DNA of 64,000 nt from NCBI RefSeq assembly GCF_007981265.1, contig NZ_CP034363.1, positions 3,348,001 through 3,412,000 on the forward strand. Direction: 5' to 3'. Source of the DNA: Pantoea sp. CCBC3-3-1 (GTDB lineage Bacteria > Pseudomonadota > Gammaproteobacteria > Enterobacterales > Enterobacteriaceae). Below are positions 29,515 through 38,965 of this stretch, piece by piece. Numbering within the stretch: the stretch's first letter is position 1; the number at the start of each line of letters is the position of its first letter. The position numbers were made by a program, and so were the translations under genes. The notes under the pieces were generated by a model that saw nothing but the letters and a program-made list of their open reading frames with translations, ran no database searches and had not been told where the DNA came from.

Positions 29515-31169
29515 ACGTCCCCCTTCACGGCAGCCGCCAGCAGGCTGGCGCCCTGGCAATCCTCAACCCGTAATTCAATCAAGGTGGCTTTTTCACTTAG
29601 CCAGGCTTGCTCAACAGCGGAAAGCAACGATGTCCAGTCCTGCGGCTGGTGATAGCGCAACGCAAACATCGCCGCCGCTGCGGAAAAATCCACCTGCTGC
29701 GGCATGGCAAAAAACCGCTCGCGCTGTTCGAGGGGCGTAGGGAGCAGTGAAAATATCCGGCCGCCATTGTTGTTTACTACGATCAGCACCAGCGGCGCAG
29801 TGACCTGCCTGAGTAACGCCAGGCTGTTGAGATCATACAGTGCCGAAAGATCGCCGATCGCCGCCAGTAACGGTTTTTGGCTGGCGCGCTGGATACCTGC
29901 TGCGGTGGAAATTAATCCGTCGATGCCGCTGGCTCCCCGGTTAGCGAAAACGGGATAGCCCGCGGGAAGCTGAGCAAAAGCATCCACCAGGCGAATAGTC
30001 AGGCTGTTGCCGAGAAACAAACTGCCTTCTGGCGGCAACAGCGCTGGCAACAGCGCGGCCAGCCGGGCTTCGCCAAACTGCGTCAGTTTGCGTCTGAGCC
30101 GGGTTTGCGTCTCATTCGCCAGCGTCGTTAAGGAAGGAGCCCAGCAGGGGTGGGCAACGGCAGGATGCGCGGCCAGCCAGGCGGCAATACCGGCCTTAAT
30201 ACGACGGCTGCGATGATGGGCAGGATCGAGGCGGCCCGGCAGCGGATCGATCAGCCACCAGGCATCCGGCTGAGCGGCTGCCAGCCAGGAGGTGACGTTT
30301 TTACCGGTCAGATGGCCACCAAACTGCACGATGATTTGCGTCTGCGATAACGTTTCCCGCGCATGAGGTTCGCGCAGCCAGACTTCCGCGCAGGGCAACG
30401 GCATGCCGGTTTGCGACTGCACATCTGCCAGTAAAGGCCAGCCCAGTTCAGCCGCCCATGCTGCCAGCCGCTCGCCCTCTTCGGCACTCATCTTGCCCGC
30501 AACGATGAGTCCACGCCTCTGCCGCCAGCTGTGCCAGTCACTCATTACAGGCGTACTTTGACCGTCATCCAGCGTAAGCCAGCGCTGATCGTCATGCCAC
30601 CAGCGGCCAAGCGGGTCGTACCAGCGCTGAAACGTCTCGCCTTCTTCGCCATAAAGCGGCTCTGCCAGAGGACAATTAATATGTACCGCTCCTGACGAAT
30701 GCCGTTGCAAAAGCGCATCGATGGCGGAGACCAGCCAGCGAGCCGGAATATCAGGCGAAGGACGAGGTAAATTCAGGGAACCACTGATATGTGAGGCAAA
30801 AATGCCGGTCTGACCGATAGCCTGATTCGCGCCGCAGTCAATCAGCTCTGGCGGCCGATCGGCGCTGATAACAATCAGGCGTTCCCCGGTCAGGCTTGCT
30901 TCAATAACCGCAGGATAAAGGTTGGCGACGGCAGTCCCGGAAGTCACAATAATCGCTACCGGTTGACGGCTCGCTTTCGCCAGGCCCAGTGCGAGATGTC
31001 CAAGGCCGCGCTCGTCGAAATGCGTATGGCAAATCATGCGTTTCCCGGCTTCAAGCGTCAGCGGTGCAGAGCGCGAGCCTGCCGCGATGCAGATGTGCTC
31101 CACCCCGTGGCGGGTTAAGGCATGAAGGATCACGGCAGCCCAGCTGCGGTTGAAGATACTGTGTGACAT
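29511..31169 (-). CDS. menD: SEPHCHC synthase MenD
   Basis: MenD is a thiamine-diphosphate enzyme that joins 2-oxoglutarate to isochorismate, the first committed step to menaquinone. I chose the ATG at 31169 (552 residues, start [10 protein letters not shown]), which has GGAG upstream and matches E. coli MenD; an ATG-proximal extension to 31190 is unlikely. Family motifs are [43 protein letters not shown] and the ThDP-binding [12 protein letters not shown]...NNNGGRIF. It is the first gene of the men operon here because menF is absent. Confidence 0.97.
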   Translation of the reverse strand: MSHSIFNRSWAAVILHALTRHGVEHICIAAGSRSAPLTLEAGKRMICHTHFDERGLGHLALGLAKASRQPVAIIVTSGTAVANLYPAVIEASLTGERLIVISADRPPELIDCGANQAIGQTGIFASHISGSLNLPRPSPDIPARWLVSAIDALLQRHSSGAVHINCPLAEPLYGEEGETFQRWYDPLGRWWHDDQRWLTLDDGQSTPVMSDWHSWRQRRGLIVAGKMSAEEGERLAAWAAELGWPLLADVQSQTGMPLPCAEVWLREPHARETLSQTQIIVQFGGHLTGKNVTSWLAAAQPDAWWLIDPLPGRLDPAHHRSRRIKAGIAAWLAAHPAVAHPCWAPSLTTLANETQTRLRRKLTQFGEARLAALLPALLPPEGSLFLGNSLTIRLVDAFAQLPAGYPVFANRGASGIDGLISTAAGIQRASQKPLLAAIGDLSALYDLNSLALLRQVTAPLVLIVVNNNGGRIFSLLPTPLEQRERFFAMPQQVDFSAAAAMFALRYHQPQDWTSLLSAVEQAWLSEKATLIELRVEDCQGASLLAAAVKGDV

Positions 31170-31311
31170 AACCCACTCCAGATCAAACAAGCAGCGGGCA
31201 GTATAAAAGAGCCTTCAGCGGCTCATTTTGATTTAAGCCAGGATTAACGCGCTATTTCCAGTTTTGTAACAAAAGCATCTTTCCGGCGCAGAACAGGCGC
31301 GCACCAGGCGT

Positions 31312-31346
31312 AATAAAACAAAACGGGCGCCCCGAAGGACGCCCGT
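31312..31346 (-). terminator. elaB terminator
   Basis: The stem GGGCGCC / GGACGCCC with one mismatch and a CGAA loop is followed on the minus strand by TTTTGTTTT. It lies between elaB and menD and implies that menD has its own promoter in 31170-31310. Confidence 0.82.
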
Positions 31347-31364
31347 CTCTGCACAACGCAATGA

Positions 31365-31682
31365 TTAGCGACGTGCGAGCAGTAAACCGACAACCAGACC
31401 CAGAGTGGCACCAACGCCGATACCCTGCCATGGTTTTTCGTGTACGTATTCATCGGCACGGCTGGCGACCTGCTTAGCGCGATAGTAGTAGGTGTCGGAA
31501 GCATTGCTGACGCGAGCTTTAACGTCGTTCAGCGACTTCTCAGCCTTCGCTTTCAGCTCAACATACTTCTGATCGGCCGGATCGCCAGAGGATTTCAGCA
31601 CCTCTTCCAGCGTTTCGGTCAGCAGCGCCAGATCGTCATCGAGACGGGTATCTTGTGGATCGATTTCAGTTGCGTTAGCCAT
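31365..31682 (-). CDS. elaB: Tail-anchored ribosome-associated membrane protein ElaB (DUF883 family)
   Basis: The 105-residue protein has an acidic helical N-terminus (TRLDDDLALLTETLEEVL), a central helix (KSLNDVKARVSNASD), and one C-terminal membrane helix (IGVGATLGLVVGLLLA) ending in RR. This is the ElaB/YqjD/YgaM architecture. E. coli homologues are tail-anchored inner-membrane proteins that bind ribosomes in stationary phase and are sigma-S dependent. The ribosome site AAGGAG precedes the ATG. Confidence 0.95.
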   Translation of the reverse strand: MANATEIDPQDTRLDDDLALLTETLEEVLKSSGDPADQKYVELKAKAEKSLNDVKARVSNASDTYYYRAKQVASRADEYVHEKPWQGIGVGATLGLVVGLLLARR

Positions 31683-31715
31683 AACATCTCCTTGTGCGAA
31701 TAATATTCTTCAATA

Positions 31716-31722
31716 ACTATAG
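31716..31722 (-). promoter_or_regulatory. Candidate -10 element of elaB
   Basis: On the minus strand CTATAGT lies about 35 bases upstream of the elaB ATG, close to the sigma-S preference CTATACT, and no good -35 hexamer precedes it. That fits a sigma-S promoter, as known for elaB in E. coli. Motif only. Confidence 0.35.
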
Positions 31723-32084
31723 ACACTTTCCACCGCTTTGCTTCCCGTGCAGGCCAGGAATCGCCTGATAATGCATTATTATTTTGCGCTGTCCCAAACG
31801 TTGCATTAGGGTTGCGTGCTTCAGGGCTGTTGCGTTAAACCCGTGTGAAGTCCTTTTTCAGGATACAATCGTAAAACGCGTGAAAGCAGATGAACTCACT
31901 GCTTTTATCGGATTTATCTGTTAAGTTTTTGCCTGACTGAATTTCTGACGCCACATGCTGTCGTAAAACCCTGTGACCCGCTCACAATTCAGATTAAATG
32001 ACGACCTGCTTGCAGGTCAGCCCTGAAAGTGCAACAGCACAACAGTCACTACAAACTCCGTTCAGCAAAGGAAATGACTCTGGC
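31723..32084. other. Intergenic region between elaB and opgD
   Basis: About 360 bases without a supported gene, separating divergent elaB and opgD. An in-frame leftward extension of opgD to 31998 exists but would precede the Tat signal peptide, so I leave it out. I see no strong hairpin or clear operator. Confidence 0.5.
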
Positions 32085-33737
32085 ATGAATCGAAGAATGT
32101 TTATGAAAGCGTCAATGGCTTTCGCTACGGTAAGCGGGATGTCCGGTTTATCGACTTTATTTGCGCAGGCCGCCTGGGCAGATACCGATATCGCCGACGG
32201 CACGGCGAAAAATTTTGATTACGACGTGCTGAAGAAGATGGCCGCAGACCTTGCGAAAAAGCCTTACGGCGGCGCGCCAGCTCCCCTGCCGGAAACGCTG
32301 GCGACGATGACGCCACAGGCTTACAACGAAATTCAGTACGACGCCAGTCACTCGCTGTGGAACGACATTCCTAATCGCGAACTTGACGTCCAGTTTTTCC
32401 ATGTCGGGATGGGCTTTAAACGCCGCCTGCGCATGTTCTCAGTTGATAACAACCGTCAGGCGCGCGAGATCCATTTCCGCCCGGAGCTGTTCAACTACAA
32501 CAATGCCAAAGTGGACACCAAACAGCTGGAAGGCAAAACCGATCTGGGCTTTGCTGGCTTCCGCGCCTTCAAAAAGCCTGAACTGGCAAGCAAGGACATC
32601 GTTTCCTTCCTCGGTGCCAGCTACTTCCGCGCCGTCGATGAAACCTATCAATACGGCTTGTCCGCTCGCGGCGTTGCGATTAATACTTTCGGCAGTAAAG
32701 AAGAGTTCCCGGACTTCACCGCCTTCTGGTTTGATACGCCAAAAGCGGATGACACCACCTTTACCGTCTATACATTGCTGGATGGCGAAAGCTGTACGGG
32801 CGCATTTAAATTCATCATCCACTGCGAAGAGAAACGCGTGGTGATGGAGGTGGAAAATCATCTGTATGCCCGCAAAGATATCGATCAGTTGGGTATTGCG
32901 CCGATGACCACCATGTTCAGCTGCGGCAATAACGAACGTCGTATGTGTGACACCATTCATCCGCAGATCCACGACTCCGATCGTCTGGCAATGTGGACCG
33001 GCAACGGCGAGTGGATCTGCCGTCCGCTGAACAATCCGCAGCGTCTGACCTATAACGCTTATCAGGATGAAAACCCGCGCGGCTTCGGCATGTTGCAGCT
33101 TAATCATGATTTCCAGGATTATCAGGACGTGATTGGCTGGTACAACAAGCGTCCCAGCCTGTGGGTTGAGCCGGTTGGTAAATGGGGCAAAGGGGCCATC
33201 AACCTGATGGAAATCCCGACGACCGGCGAAACGCTGGATAATATTGTCTGCTTCTGGCGTCCGGCTGACGCGATCAAGGCGGGAAGCGAGCACAGCTTCA
33301 GCTATAAGCTCTACTGGAGCGGCCTGCCACCGGTACGCAGCGGCCTTTCTCGTGTTAACGCAACGCGTACCGGCATGGGCGGTTTCCCGGAAGGCTGGGC
33401 GCCGGGTGAGCATTACCCGGATGTCTGGGCGCGTCGTTTCGCCGTTGATTTTGTCGGTGGCGATCTGAAAGCGGCTGCACCGAAAGGCATTGAGCCGGTG
33501 ATTACGACGACGTCAGGCACGATTAAGCAGGTTGAAATCCTCTACGTCGAACCGATTGACGGCTATCGCATCCTGTTTGACTGGTATCCGAACAGCCCGT
33601 CAACCGAGCCGGTGAACCTGCGTCTGTTCCTGCGCACGAAAGATGAAACGCTGACTGAAACCTGGCTGTATCAATATTTCCCACCCGCGCCAGACAAGCG
33701 TAAATATGTCGATGACCGCCAGATGACGGCGGGCTAA
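32085..33737 (+). CDS. opgD: Glucan biosynthesis protein D, Tat-exported
   Basis: OpgD (MdoD) works in the periplasm on osmoregulated periplasmic glucans and helps set their backbone structure. The ATG at 32085 gives 550 residues (E. coli 551). The N-terminus [11 protein letters not shown] is a twin-arginine motif, followed by a hydrophobic stretch and an AQAAWA cleavage site. The OpgG/OpgD fold is supported along the whole length, for example [31 protein letters not shown] and [19 protein letters not shown] stands about 12 bases upstream, a rather long spacing. E. coli has this gene elsewhere, so its position between elaB and elaA is specific to this lineage. Confidence 0.96.
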   Translation: MNRRMFMKASMAFATVSGMSGLSTLFAQAAWADTDIADGTAKNFDYDVLKKMAADLAKKPYGGAPAPLPETLATMTPQAYNEIQYDASHSLWNDIPNRELDVQFFHVGMGFKRRLRMFSVDNNRQAREIHFRPELFNYNNAKVDTKQLEGKTDLGFAGFRAFKKPELASKDIVSFLGASYFRAVDETYQYGLSARGVAINTFGSKEEFPDFTAFWFDTPKADDTTFTVYTLLDGESCTGAFKFIIHCEEKRVVMEVENHLYARKDIDQLGIAPMTTMFSCGNNERRMCDTIHPQIHDSDRLAMWTGNGEWICRPLNNPQRLTYNAYQDENPRGFGMLQLNHDFQDYQDVIGWYNKRPSLWVEPVGKWGKGAINLMEIPTTGETLDNIVCFWRPADAIKAGSEHSFSYKLYWSGLPPVRSGLSRVNATRTGMGGFPEGWAPGEHYPDVWARRFAVDFVGGDLKAAAPKGIEPVITTTSGTIKQVEILYVEPIDGYRILFDWYPNSPSTEPVNLRLFLRTKDETLTETWLYQYFPPAPDKRKYVDDRQMTAG

Positions 33738-33793
33738 CACGACAAGGACGAAGATATTCTCAGCTGGGGTTAATGACTTACAGCAAGCGGAAC

Positions 33794-33823
33794 ATGGGCG
33801 AAGAGATCTTCGCCCATTTTTTT
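33794..33823 (+). terminator. opgD terminator
   Basis: The perfect repeat ATGGGCGAAGA-GA-TCTTCGCCCAT followed by seven T lies 56 bases after the opgD stop. Confidence 0.92.
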
Positions 33824-33985
33824 ATCTGTCATACTATTTTGAACACGCCAGGGGTTCACTATTCAGCGAAAGCCATATGCCAGATCTCCAGCGTGCTCAG
33901 GTAATCAACCGGGTTACGAGAAGAATGACATTACTCGCGGTTGAAAGCCTTGATAGGTACAGTAATTAAATAACAGCAGGTAAAA

Positions 33986-34513
33986 ATGTCCGATCCCGTT
34001 CAGTCATCTTTACGACTATTGCAAATGTGCTGCGAGCTTCATCGCATGGGCTACCAGAAGCTGCAAATCTATCCGGCGATGTCACCTTCTGGCGTTCACT
34101 GGCGCCTGACGCTTGCGCCGGCTGCGATATTTAGCAACTGGCACAGCTGTCCTGACGAGCGTTCAGAATTGCGGGTTCATTATGGCAGTGGCGACGGTGA
34201 TGCGCCTTTTGGTTGGGAGGCAAGCAGAAGCCTTACCCCTCTTCAACTGGCGCAGAGGTTTATTCAGCACTGGCCCGAGCTGGCAGAATGTTGCAAAGGC
34301 AACAATGAATCTTATCGCGCCTGGCTGGCTGAATTAACCACTTTTTGCCTGCATAACAAAGCGTTGCCCTATTTTCAGGCTGACTGGCCTTGCGATTTTA
34401 CCCAGGGTATTCCGTTAACCAACGGACAGTTTTTTCCACAGCTTCCGGAGACAAAACGGAGAAAAAGAAGCAGCCGCCTGCTGCGACTGCTAAAACGACT
34501 ACCTTTTATCTGA
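33986..34513 (+). CDS. Protein of unknown function, 175 residues
   Basis: An ATG at 33986 with AGCAGG upstream opens a 175-residue frame. The product is rich in Trp, Cys and His in its first two thirds (for example MCCELHRMGYQKLQIYP and WHSCPDERSEL). It ends in a very basic tail (KRRKRSSRLLRLLKRL). It has no signal peptide or membrane helix. The segment MSPSGVHWRLTLAP looks like a beta-hairpin. I do not recognise the family. The gene is monocistronic and converges on elaA with only 19 bases between. Confidence 0.65.
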   Translation: MSDPVQSSLRLLQMCCELHRMGYQKLQIYPAMSPSGVHWRLTLAPAAIFSNWHSCPDERSELRVHYGSGDGDAPFGWEASRSLTPLQLAQRFIQHWPELAECCKGNNESYRAWLAELTTFCLHNKALPYFQADWPCDFTQGIPLTNGQFFPQLPETKRRKRSSRLLRLLKRLPFI

Positions 34514-34532
34514 TACGTGCAATAAGGCCCGT

Positions 34533-34982
34533 TTACTTCTCCATATCCACATGCGGAATATTATCTTCCAGATAAACATCGCTCACCGTTTTAAAGCCAA
34601 AGTGGCCATAAAACGCCTGCAAATGCGCCTGAGCAGAGAGCTTGATTTTATGCTGAGGCCAGTGTTCTTTGCAGAGATCGACAGCCTGCTCCATTAAACG
34701 ATTGCCGAGACTCAATCCACGCGCCTCGCTGGAGACGATGACCCGGCCAATTTTCACCGGCTGACTGTGTTCTTCAGGCGAAAGAATGCGGGCATAGGCC
34801 AGTAGCCGATCGTCAAACCAGCCCAGCAAATGACGATTTTCATGCGCCAAATCGGCGCCATCAATATCCTGATAGGCGCAGTTCTGCTCAACAACAAATA
34901 CCGCATTACGCAAAGCCAGCAGCTGATAAAGCAGCGGCGCGCTTAGCTCGCTATGATGTAAATCCTGCCAGATAATATTCAT
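34533..34982 (-). CDS. elaA: GNAT-family N-acetyltransferase ElaA
   Basis: The ATG at 34982 (149 residues, start MNIIWQDL) is preceded by GAGGG and matches the E. coli ElaA start; the frame extends further left without such a site. The acetyl-CoA motif is IGRVIVSSEARGLSLGNRLM, and the C-terminal part AFYGHFGFKTVSDVYLED is typical of GNAT enzymes. The conserved NAVFVVEQNCAYQDIDGAD near the N-terminus defines the ElaA family. The physiological acceptor is not known. Confidence 0.93.
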   Translation of the reverse strand: MNIIWQDLHHSELSAPLLYQLLALRNAVFVVEQNCAYQDIDGADLAHENRHLLGWFDDRLLAYARILSPEEHSQPVKIGRVIVSSEARGLSLGNRLMEQAVDLCKEHWPQHKIKLSAQAHLQAFYGHFGFKTVSDVYLEDNIPHVDMEK

Positions 34983-35098
34983 TTTTTCCCTCGGTTGCCG
35001 CAAAGGATCCTGCTACGCTTTTCAAAAAAGTCTCGCCCTGTCTGGTTCTTTATCATCAGCGCGCGACGTCGGCCTGTCGATTCTGAAAGAGGTTATGC

Positions 35099-35698
35099 AT
35101 GATCCCGCTCGCCAGTAACAGTGACTATTTCGACCAATCTTTCAGTAAGCTGGATTTTTCGGCCTCGCGTTTAGAAGGCACCAGCTTCGAAGAGTGTGAA
35201 TTCAAACACTGTAACTTTACCTCAGCACGCCTGACCCGATGCAAATTTATTAACTGCACCTTCAGTCATTGTAATCTTAGCGTGATGGAGATCATCGGTT
35301 CGCGTTTCACTGAAATCAGTTTTGACGAGTGCAAACTCAGCGGTATTGACTGGACCCGGGCGCACTGGCCAGCATTCAGTCTTGCTCCTGAGCTGCAATT
35401 CACAAAGTCGATTTTGACTAATGCTTCTTTTTTTGGCCTGACGCTACGCGGCCTGAAACTGGAAGAGTGCCGGCTGAACGAGGTCGATTTCAGAGAGTGC
35501 GATCTCTCTTCTGCTGAAATTATCCGCTGCGACCTGGCAGGGAGTTTGTTCAGCAATACGAATCTCCGGGAAGCCGATTTTACCGATTCCTGGGACTTTC
35601 AAATCGATGTGCTGAACAACGCTGTCGCTCGCGCAAAATTTTCCCGTCTTGAAGCGGTAAGCCTGCTGGAAAGTCTGGGTATTGAGCTGGTTGATTAA
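35099..35698 (+). CDS. Pentapeptide-repeat protein, Qnr-like
   Basis: The 199-residue protein is built of A(D/N)Lxx-type pentapeptides. Phe, Leu or Cys stands at every fifth position (for example LDFSASRLEGTSFEECEF and LREADFTDSWDF), predicting a right-handed beta-helix. There is a break near residues 84-105, and the C-terminal helix EAVSLLESLGIELV resembles the dimerisation end of Qnr proteins. Qnr proteins are 214-218 residues and protect gyrase and topoisomerase IV from quinolones. This protein is shorter and divergent, so a gyrase-protection role is only a hypothesis. AGAGG lies upstream of the ATG. The gene converges on the nuo operon and shares its terminator. Confidence 0.85.
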   Translation: MIPLASNSDYFDQSFSKLDFSASRLEGTSFEECEFKHCNFTSARLTRCKFINCTFSHCNLSVMEIIGSRFTEISFDECKLSGIDWTRAHWPAFSLAPELQFTKSILTNASFFGLTLRGLKLEECRLNEVDFRECDLSSAEIIRCDLAGSLFSNTNLREADFTDSWDFQIDVLNNAVARAKFSRLEAVSLLESLGIELVD

Positions 35699-35723
35699 CG
35701 GCGGGTTAACCGAGCGGCAGATG

Positions 35724-35752
35724 AAAAAAACGGGCTCCAGAGAGCCCGTTTT
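35724..35752. terminator. Terminator of the nuo operon, shared with the pentapeptide-repeat gene
   Basis: AAAACGGGCT-CCAGAG-AGCCCGTTTT has an A run on the left side (T run on the minus strand) and TTTT on the right, so it can act in both directions. It lies 8 bases after the nuoN stop. Confidence 0.88.
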
Positions 35753-35759
35753 CCATCAA

Positions 35760-37217
35760 CTACATCAGCGGCTGGGCCATCTGCACCAGTGAGATCAGCG
35801 GCTGAGGATAGATACCCAGCAGCAGGACCAGAATGGCTGAAATCAGCACCACCACACCGCCCGCGGTAAATGCCCAGTTGGCTGGCGTATCACGCTGTAA
35901 CAGCTCCGGCGGCGTCAGATAAAGACTGACGGTGACGCGCAGATAGTAGTAAAGGCCAATGGCGCTCCCTACCACTACCGCACCGGTCAGCCACCACAAA
36001 TTGGCGCTCACACCCACCGCGATAACGTAAAACTTACCGATAAAGCCTAACGTCATCGGGATCCCCGCCAGCGACAGCATCATCACGGTCATCACCGCCG
36101 ACAGGATTGGGCGATGCCAGAACAGACCACGATACGAATACAGGGAGTCTGCATCCGGGCCGCGGTACGGGCTGGACATCAGGCTTACCACACCAAAGGC
36201 ACCCAGGCTGCTAAACAGATAACCCGCCAGATAAACGCCTACCGCTTCCAGCGACAGCTGATGCGTCTGAATGGCAATCAGCGCCACCAGCAGATAGCCC
36301 AGATGCGCAATCGACGAATAGCCCAGCAGACGCTTGATATTGCTCTGCGAAATCGCCATCAGGTTGCCGAACAGAATCGACGCAACGGCAATAATCGCCA
36401 GCACCAGACGCACAGCCTCGCTGTCAGCCGCTGGCGCGTACAGGAACAGACGCATCACCACGCCAAAAATGGCGATTTTGCTGGCGGTGGCGAGGAAAGT
36501 CGAGACCGGCGCAGGCGCGCCCTGATAGACATCCGGCGTCCACAGGTGGAAAGGCACCAGCGAGAGCTTAAAGCCGAGCCCAACGATCATCATCCCCAGG
36601 CCGGCCAGCAGCAGCGGCTGATGCAGCATACTGTCGTTCAGGCTGTGACCGAGCGCGACAAAGCCCAGATTGCCGGAGTCGGCGTAAAGTAGCGCCATAC
36701 CAAACAGCAGAAACGATGAAGCCACCGCCGACATAATGGTGTACTTGATGCTCGCTTCCAGCGAGCGTTTTTGCTGGAAGGCATAACCGACCAGGCCAAA
36801 CAGCGGCAGAGAAATCAGCTCAATACCGATAAACATGGACGCCAGATGATTCGCGCTGGCCAGCACAATGCCGCCCAGCGCCGCAATCAGCACCAGCAGA
36901 TAGAACTCTTCCCGGTTATCCGGGTAAGTCTCCAGCCACGGGTAAGCAAAGGTACAGGTCGCCAGGCTGGCAAGGATCACCAGCCCGGTATAGAGCATTG
37001 AAAAACCATCGACCCGCAGCAGCGGCGTGACGTCCATTGGCGCGGCCTGCCCGACAAACCAGAGCGAGAACAGCGCCAGGTTAAGGCCAACTACCGCCAG
37101 CGTGGCGTTGACGAAGTGGTTGCGTCGCCACGCAATGGACAGCATCACCACGACTACCGTCAATCCGACGATCAGCATCGGCAGAAGCGCGATCAATTGT
37201 TGAGGAGTTATTGTCAT
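35760..37217 (-). CDS. nuoN: NADH-quinone oxidoreductase subunit N
   Basis: NuoN is one of the three antiporter-like membrane subunits of complex I. The 485 residues match the E. coli length. About 14 hydrophobic helices are visible, with the conserved polar core in [31 protein letters not shown] and [17 protein letters not shown], which contain the proton-path Lys and His residues. It is the last gene of the operon, 6 bases after nuoM, and is followed by the terminator. Confidence 0.98.
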   Translation of the reverse strand: MTITPQQLIALLPMLIVGLTVVVVMLSIAWRRNHFVNATLAVVGLNLALFSLWFVGQAAPMDVTPLLRVDGFSMLYTGLVILASLATCTFAYPWLETYPDNREEFYLLVLIAALGGIVLASANHLASMFIGIELISLPLFGLVGYAFQQKRSLEASIKYTIMSAVASSFLLFGMALLYADSGNLGFVALGHSLNDSMLHQPLLLAGLGMMIVGLGFKLSLVPFHLWTPDVYQGAPAPVSTFLATASKIAIFGVVMRLFLYAPAADSEAVRLVLAIIAVASILFGNLMAISQSNIKRLLGYSSIAHLGYLLVALIAIQTHQLSLEAVGVYLAGYLFSSLGAFGVVSLMSSPYRGPDADSLYSYRGLFWHRPILSAVMTVMMLSLAGIPMTLGFIGKFYVIAVGVSANLWWLTGAVVVGSAIGLYYYLRVTVSLYLTPPELLQRDTPANWAFTAGGVVVLISAILVLLLGIYPQPLISLVQMAQPLM

Positions 37218-37223
37218 GGCGAA

Positions 37224-38744
37224 TTACGGCCTTGTAGTTGAAATTGAAGCGGTGTACCACTGCTGAATATTGCTCATGGCAGCATGTGAGGTATCCAGAA
37301 TCGGCTGCGGATAAACGCCCAACAGCACCAGCAGAACCACCAGCACCATAATCATCAGGAACTCACGCGGCGACATCCCGCGCAGCGGCGTTTCTGACTT
37401 TGGCGCACCGTAATAGGCGCGCTGCATCATGATCAGCGAGTAAACGGAAGCGAAAACCAGGCCAAATGTCGCAACAACGATAATAACCGGTACCGACTGG
37501 AAGCTGCCGGTGAGGATCATAAATTCCCCCACGAAGTTCCCGGTGCCCGGCATGCCAAGGTTGGCAACGGCAAAAAATAGCGACAGACCCGGTAGCCATT
37601 TAATGCGCGACCACAGACCGCCCATCTGGCGCATATCGCGGGTATGCAGGCGTTCATAAAGCTGGCCGCACAGAATAAACAGTGCCGCAGCAGACAGACC
37701 GTGAGCAATCATCTGTACTACCGCGCCCTGGAACGCCAGCTGGCTGCCGGTGTAGATGGCGATCAGCACAAAGCCCATATGCGAGATAGAGGTATAAGCG
37801 ATCAGGCGCTTGATATCGTACTGCGAGAACGCCATCCACGCGCCGTAGAAAATACCGATAATCCCCAGCCACATCGCAATCGGCGCAAACTCTGCCGATG
37901 CATTGGGGAACAGCGGTAGCGCAAAGCGCAGCAGGCCGTAAGCTGCGGTTTTCAACAGGATCCCCGCGAGGTCAACCGAACCTGCCGTTGGTGCCTGACT
38001 GTGCGCATCGGGCAGCCAGCCATGCAGCGGCACAACCGGCATTTTCACCGCGAAAGCGATAAAGAAGCCGAGCATCAGCATATATTCAACGCTGTTCGAC
38101 ATCGGCGTTTTCAGCAGATCTTCGTAGTTGAAGGTCCACACGCCGGTGGCGTTGTAGTTGACGAAAACCAGCGCCAGAATGGCAATCAGCATCACCAGGC
38201 CGCTGGCCTGCGTATAGATAAAGAATTTGGTCGCGGCGGTAATACGTGTCTTCCCGTCCGAGGCTTTATGACCCCAAAGTGCGATGAGGAAATACATCGG
38301 CACCAGCATCATTTCCCAGAAGAAGAAGAACAGGAACATGTCGATGGCAAGGAACACGCCAATCACGCCGCCGAGGATCCACAACAGGTTAAGGTGGAAG
38401 AAGCCCTGCCATTTTTCAATCTCGTTCCATGAACAGAGAATAGCCATCACGCCAAGCAGGCCGGTAAGCACGACCATCAGCAGCGACAGACCGTCCAGCG
38501 CCAGGTGCACGCTAATGCCAAAACGTGGGATCCACGAATGCGAAAATTCAGACTGCCACTGTGGCAGGCCCACAGCCTGCGTTAACGAATAGCCGCCCTG
38601 CAACCAAAGTTGCAACGATAGCGCCAGCGTCAGTCCCATTGCGATCAGCGCGATCCAGCGCGGCAGCTTGACGCTAAAGCGTTCCAGCTGCCAGCACAGC
38701 AGGCCACCGATGAACGGGATTAATATTAGCCAGGGTAATAACAT
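37224..38744 (-). CDS. nuoM: NADH-quinone oxidoreductase subunit M
   Basis: NuoM is an antiporter-like proton-pumping subunit of complex I. The product has 506 residues (E. coli 509). Key Glu and Lys residues sit in FFWEMMLVPMYFLIALWG, VKMPVVPLHGWLPDAHSQAP and SQYDIKRLIAYTSISHMGF. It is separated from nuoL by an unusually long spacer of 221 bases. Confidence 0.98.
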   Translation of the reverse strand: MLLPWLILIPFIGGLLCWQLERFSVKLPRWIALIAMGLTLALSLQLWLQGGYSLTQAVGLPQWQSEFSHSWIPRFGISVHLALDGLSLLMVVLTGLLGVMAILCSWNEIEKWQGFFHLNLLWILGGVIGVFLAIDMFLFFFFWEMMLVPMYFLIALWGHKASDGKTRITAATKFFIYTQASGLVMLIAILALVFVNYNATGVWTFNYEDLLKTPMSNSVEYMLMLGFFIAFAVKMPVVPLHGWLPDAHSQAPTAGSVDLAGILLKTAAYGLLRFALPLFPNASAEFAPIAMWLGIIGIFYGAWMAFSQYDIKRLIAYTSISHMGFVLIAIYTGSQLAFQGAVVQMIAHGLSAAALFILCGQLYERLHTRDMRQMGGLWSRIKWLPGLSLFFAVANLGMPGTGNFVGEFMILTGSFQSVPVIIVVATFGLVFASVYSLIMMQRAYYGAPKSETPLRGMSPREFLMIMVLVVLLVLLGVYPQPILDTSHAAMSNIQQWYTASISTTRP

Positions 38745-38965
38745 GGCGATCTCTTCCCTTCTTTAGTCCCCGTTTGGGCTATCTTGCTCGGTATTTCGTT
38801 TTCCGGCAGTGCTCGCAATCCTCACATACCAAAGTATGCTGCGGTTGCTCCGCGCTGGCGGTAAACGAACTCCCTTCGCCGATGACGCCCGTTGTTCCGG
38901 GGAATATTTTTAAAAATATTTTTATTGGGATGAAGCAGCCTGCCTCATCCCCCGCTCACAAACCT
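38745..38965 (-). repeat. nuoL-nuoM spacer with palindromes, candidate intergenic repeat
   Basis: This 221-base spacer inside an otherwise tight operon holds several structures. GGGATGAAGCAG-C-CTGCCTCATCCC (38927-38951) has one mismatch. A perfect 18-bp palindrome, AATATTTTTAAAAATATT, lies at 38903-38920. A CATACCAAAGTATG hairpin sits within a Cys/Gly-codon-free segment near 38825-38838. The mix of short inverted repeats looks like a dispersed enterobacterial intergenic repeat, but only one copy is in the window. Confidence 0.5.
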
